Below are positions 61,201-64,000 of a stretch of 64,000 nucleotides of DNA, one piece after another. Numbering within the stretch: the first letter of the stretch is position 1; each line of letters starts with the position of its first letter. The notes beneath the pieces are model-generated. The model was given only the letters and a program-made list of their open reading frames with translations, was not told the origin of the DNA and did no database searches. This DNA is from Chrysopilus asiliformis (lineage: Eukaryota > Arthropoda > Insecta > Diptera > Rhagionidae). The stretch covers positions 40,447,090-40,511,089 of the forward strand of contig OZ035963.1 of assembly GCA_964034945.1 (NCBI GenBank), in the 5' to 3' direction. The translations under genes were made by a program, and so were the position numbers.

Positions 61201-64000
61201 TAAAGCTTTTTAAAAACTAAAGAGCGAAATCGAACATCCGGTTCGAAGCTCTGATATTTACTATATTGTTAAGAAATCAATACTTACTATATCGTTACTT
61301 ACAAGTCTGGATCTCAATTCAAGGCAAATATAATATTCCCATAGATTAGCTGGTTTTTCTTGCTTAAATGCGAACATCTTTCCCGTTTTTGAACACTTAC
61401 CACTAAATCGAAAAATTGTAAATTATGATTTATAATATTCTTATGAGAAATATATACCTTAATACTGTACCATAGGCACCCTCACCTATTACTTTTAAAA
61501 TATGGAACTTTTTATCTTTTATAGAGAAAACACTACCGCCCTTCATCTGTGAAATTCGACTGGTCATCGAACAAGTATCCAATTTTTCAATATAACGAAC
61601 GAAATCAACTTTATCAAGAAAGGCCTTGATGAGCTCTGGATCGAATGGATTAAAATTATTATCGACTGTGTGATTATAGATCAAGACTTTAGTTTTGTTT
61701 AAATCCACTTCTTCATACACGTAATCATGTGAAGTATGTGGAATTTCACTATCATTATTTGGATCTTTGTCCCAATCGCAACGAGGCATGAATGGCGTTT
61801 TTTGTGTCACATATATACTACGACCTAATTCGTCTTCAATAAATTCTGAGTTCAAGGTCGAAGTATTCGCTTCACTAGCAGAAACATAAGGCTGAGCAAA
61901 ACCAGCATTAGGAATAGTGACAGATTGAATTGATATTTGATTGTGACTTGGTGAGACGTGTTGTTGGTTCTCTTGGCTAAAACTAGTAGTCAGATTGTTT
62001 CCTAGATTTCCAACTTGGTCCATTTGAAAATTTCCCATTTTTTGCTTTGATATTTCAGGCAATTTATGAAATAACGATCGGCGGTGATTTTCTATGTTCA
62101 TTAAAGTGTGTTCATTTCCCAAAAACATTGATGCGGCAGCTCCACTCTCGCCCAATTCCTCCTTAATATGTAAGGACTTTTCTCGTAGTGCTGAATAATA
62201 AAAATTACTTTGATTTGCACATCTTGTTGTATTTCTTGTACCATTAAATGATGAAATAAAATTATCGCATCGCACATTGTCTTCCAAAAAATCAGAACAT
62301 TTCAACAATGTATTTATATCATCACCATCTACTGATTTATTAATAAGAGTATTTTTTTCATTCTGCTTTACCTGCTCCAAAATAAAAGCATCATTTGCCC
62401 TTTTTGAAGACAAATTAAGTTTTGGCTGTAAGATCTCCACGATTGGATCAACACAAGTAGGTCGATTGTTATTTACATTTTCTAATTCGATTTCGTTTGG
62501 CATAAATTCTGGCAATATAGATATATTTTTCTTAGTTAAATTTGAACTATTCAAATTTTGTGTCGCCACCATTGCATTAGAAGAATTTTTCTGTAAATCA
62601 GAAAGTGTTATTTTGCTGGATGTAATTTGGAGGTTTTGAGATGGAGATGTTAATATAGAAAAATCATTAATTTCAGGAAATGCTAACGAGTCATTCTTAG
62701 TAAAACTTTTCATGTTATAAGTAGTTTTCTTATTTGGTGTTGTTTCGAAGAGACTATATAAATCATCATTGTCAATTTTAAGTGGCTGATTTCTTAAAAT
62801 AGCGTTTGAAATAGTTTCCGTTTTCTCTTCGAAGACCTTCATTGATATGATCATGGAAGGCACAGTATCCTCCCTGTGCTGAACACTGATGCATTCCTCC
62901 TTATTGATGTCAGCTAATGATTGTGCCACTTCTACAAAAGGCTCCTGAACTTTCTCTACAATGGTTGTCAATTCCTTCGTGAACTTTGGTATTTTTATCC
63001 CTTCAAAATCGTTATCTGGTGAAGACAACTGTGTATCAACGGATGATTTTGTGCTGGCCGAAACTGTAGAGGTGCCCGTATTCATCTCCGTGGTTTCCAT
63101 TATGGTAGACAACTGCTTCGGCAGAGTCGTGCTTGTTATGGGAAGTTCACTTTCCAATTCCGCTGGAGAAACAAATGATGGCGATAACTGGAGCATTTTG
63201 GGCACTTCAGGAATGTTTACTAGTCTAGGTATACAACATTTTTTCACATTTTTCGGAGTACTCACAAATTGTGATTTTAAATACATGTTGAATGTTTGCG
63301 TTGAACAAGTTTCATTCGCTGCAAATCCCGGCTGTGCTTGACCAGCACCGACTATCTCATCATCATTTACTTCTTCGTCCTCAAAAATTTGAAAAGGCTC
63401 CAAGTTTTTGATAGAAGCAGGAACTTTGAAGACATATTCAGTTTTGTTCTCCTGATAAATTTTAAATTGCTCATCTATTTCTAATGGTGATGAATTCTCT
63501 CCAATACCTTCTTTCGATGGAATTAGTTGAGAAGAAGTTAACTGTAACGGAATCACTTGGGATGACATGCCGTCACTAACCATCACATTTTTTCTTACTG
63601 AAAGATTTTTCATTTCATCATTTACACTTTTAGTCTCTTCCACTAAAGGGCGCGTGGATATTATAGGCATTATGGACTTTCTAGGAGGAAAATTTGGATT
63701 CGTCATTGATTTCCTATTCGGAAAAATACTCTTTCGCTGGTTAATTTTATAATCAATAATACATTTCGTTTCATCTATATCCTGTTCCATAATAACAGTT
63801 TCATTGCCATTAAATTTAATTTTTCTATCACCCGATTTCCATTTTTTGAACATGATCTCTTCAAACTGGAATTCTTCTTTCGAATTACACGAATAAACTT
63901 CTTCTACATTGAAGGCAAACCGTGCTTTTCCGGTAGTTATATTTTCGTCAAGAGTGAAGCGCTCCACATCAAACATTTCCTGCGGTATGTTACGTGAAGA
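58247..64000 (-). CDS. Bub1: Bub1/BubR1 mitotic checkpoint kinase, last five exons
   Basis: Coding exons on the minus strand: 64000-61458 (open at the window edge), 61402-61303, 59068-58821, 58755-58489, 58424-58247 with stop TAG. All junctions are GT-AG and keep frame, giving 1,111 residues in the window. The first exon holds a Bub3-binding GLEBS-type motif (EEVYSCNSKEEFQFEEI, 63839-63901) and an ABBA-type Cdc20-binding motif (FQIFEDEEV, 63368-63394), then a long disordered, S/T-rich stretch. The kinase has the glycine loop GEGAYGTV, lysine block FAFKQEKPANLWEYYICLE, catalytic loop IIHADVKSDNFLL, IDFGVAID and EMLDNKPWTYQADLFGLAGT. Invariant residues are present, so it looks catalytically competent. 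The family delays anaphase at unattached kinetochores. The TPR/KEN N-terminus lies outside. Flies have Bub1 and BubR1; the ~830-residue gap from GLEBS to kinase may favour BubR1. Confidence 0.93.
59229..59772. mobile_element. Inverted-repeat element in the Bub1 intron
   Basis: AAAATACAATTGGCCCAACA at the left and TGTTGGGCCAATTGTATTTT at the right are exact inverses, ~545 bases end to end, and the match goes on (AAATGTAAATACGACA / TGTCGCCGTAAATGTT). Non-coding; no duplication identified. Confidence 0.6.
59870..60250 (+). pseudogene. BEL/Pao gag end and protease fragment
   Basis: Two frames give HSAPSCQNLKQMMVDERFGK and KRFGLCLNCLRRP (first half of a gag zinc knuckle) and then TTVIVDVFSGTGETVPYRAL with SDSGSQVNFVTMKLAQQLKL, the BEL/Pao protease active site (D-S-G-S-Q). 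The second half of the knuckle region is deleted. Orientation is opposite to the host gene. Confidence 0.78.
60600..61060. repeat. Extremely AT-rich low-complexity tract
   Basis: Almost only A and T (TATATATATAAATAATTTTA and similar) for about 430 bases. No gene content. Confidence 0.85.
61130..61215 (+). repeat. Tail of the hairpin/121-bp-array repeat
   Basis: GATTGCAAGATTTGAACCTGACAAAC followed by GGCAAGCTAAATTAAAGCTT matches the 3' ends of the repeats at 45225-45312 and 46455-46540 (the first phrase runs from 61161). Only the end of the element is present. Confidence 0.6.

Larger units (their letters stand above)
59069..61302 (-). other. Bub1 intron enlarged by transposon debris
   Basis: The other three introns in view are 55, 65 and 64 bases; this one is 2,234. 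It holds an inverted-repeat pair (59229-59772), a BEL/Pao fragment (59870-60250), a very AT-rich tract (60620-61060) and a tail of the 121-bp-array repeat (61130-61215). Confidence 0.8.

Overview
The window reads as TE-dense DNA from an insect, most likely a higher fly (brachyceran Diptera). The clues are fly-sized introns (55-65 nt) in the one long cellular gene, a fly-like Bub1/BubR1 kinase, and many copies of an INE-1/DINE-1-like interspersed repeat with a GTCY microsatellite core. There is no bacterial operon logic, CRISPR array or plasmid feature. Species cannot be fixed from the sequence alone.

Cellular genes are few. At 6278-6786 (+) lie the last two exons of a laminin-G-domain gene (perlecan/trol-like, uncertain) ending in a possible membrane segment. 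At 58247-64000 (-) lie the last five exons of a Bub1/BubR1 spindle-checkpoint kinase. All four splice junctions keep frame, the kinase motifs are intact, and the gene runs off the right edge. Two isolated exon candidates on the + strand (27634-27756 and 39784-39838) may belong to one or two unidentified genes with huge TE-filled introns.

Everything else is mobile DNA, much of it with boundaries readable to the base. 1-5733: decayed BEL/Pao integrase and a non-LTR retrotransposon cut by INE-1-like repeats. 5940-6176: two MITEs. 8728-14312: a FLYWCH/MULE transposon with tandem-repeat (foldback-like) ends and a 9-bp target duplication, holding a nest of elements inside elements. 15305-16900: Gypsy remnant. 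19321-27267: a non-LTR element broken up by a hAT copy that carries a 1.82-kb nearly perfect 8-bp satellite and a head-to-head Penelope palindrome. 28666-32482: BEL/Pao with both LTRs but no RT core. 32536-36157: Transib with RSS-like ends, broken by a hAT. 38101-39449 and 40714-41190: terminal-inverted-repeat elements. 42050-44095: an unclassified repeat containing a hAT containing a Mutator-like MITE. 44437-46540: two hairpin plus 121-bp-array elements. 46925-53536: a Gypsy element with LTRs, primer site, polypurine tract and four later insertions. 54957-57246: a large inverted repeat.

I found no new protein system. The most unusual items are structural: the foldback-like MULE and its nest, the Transib termini, the Penelope head-to-head pair and the homogeneous 8-bp satellite. 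Boundaries come from reading terminal repeats and target duplications by eye; family names come from recognised protein motifs, not from searches.
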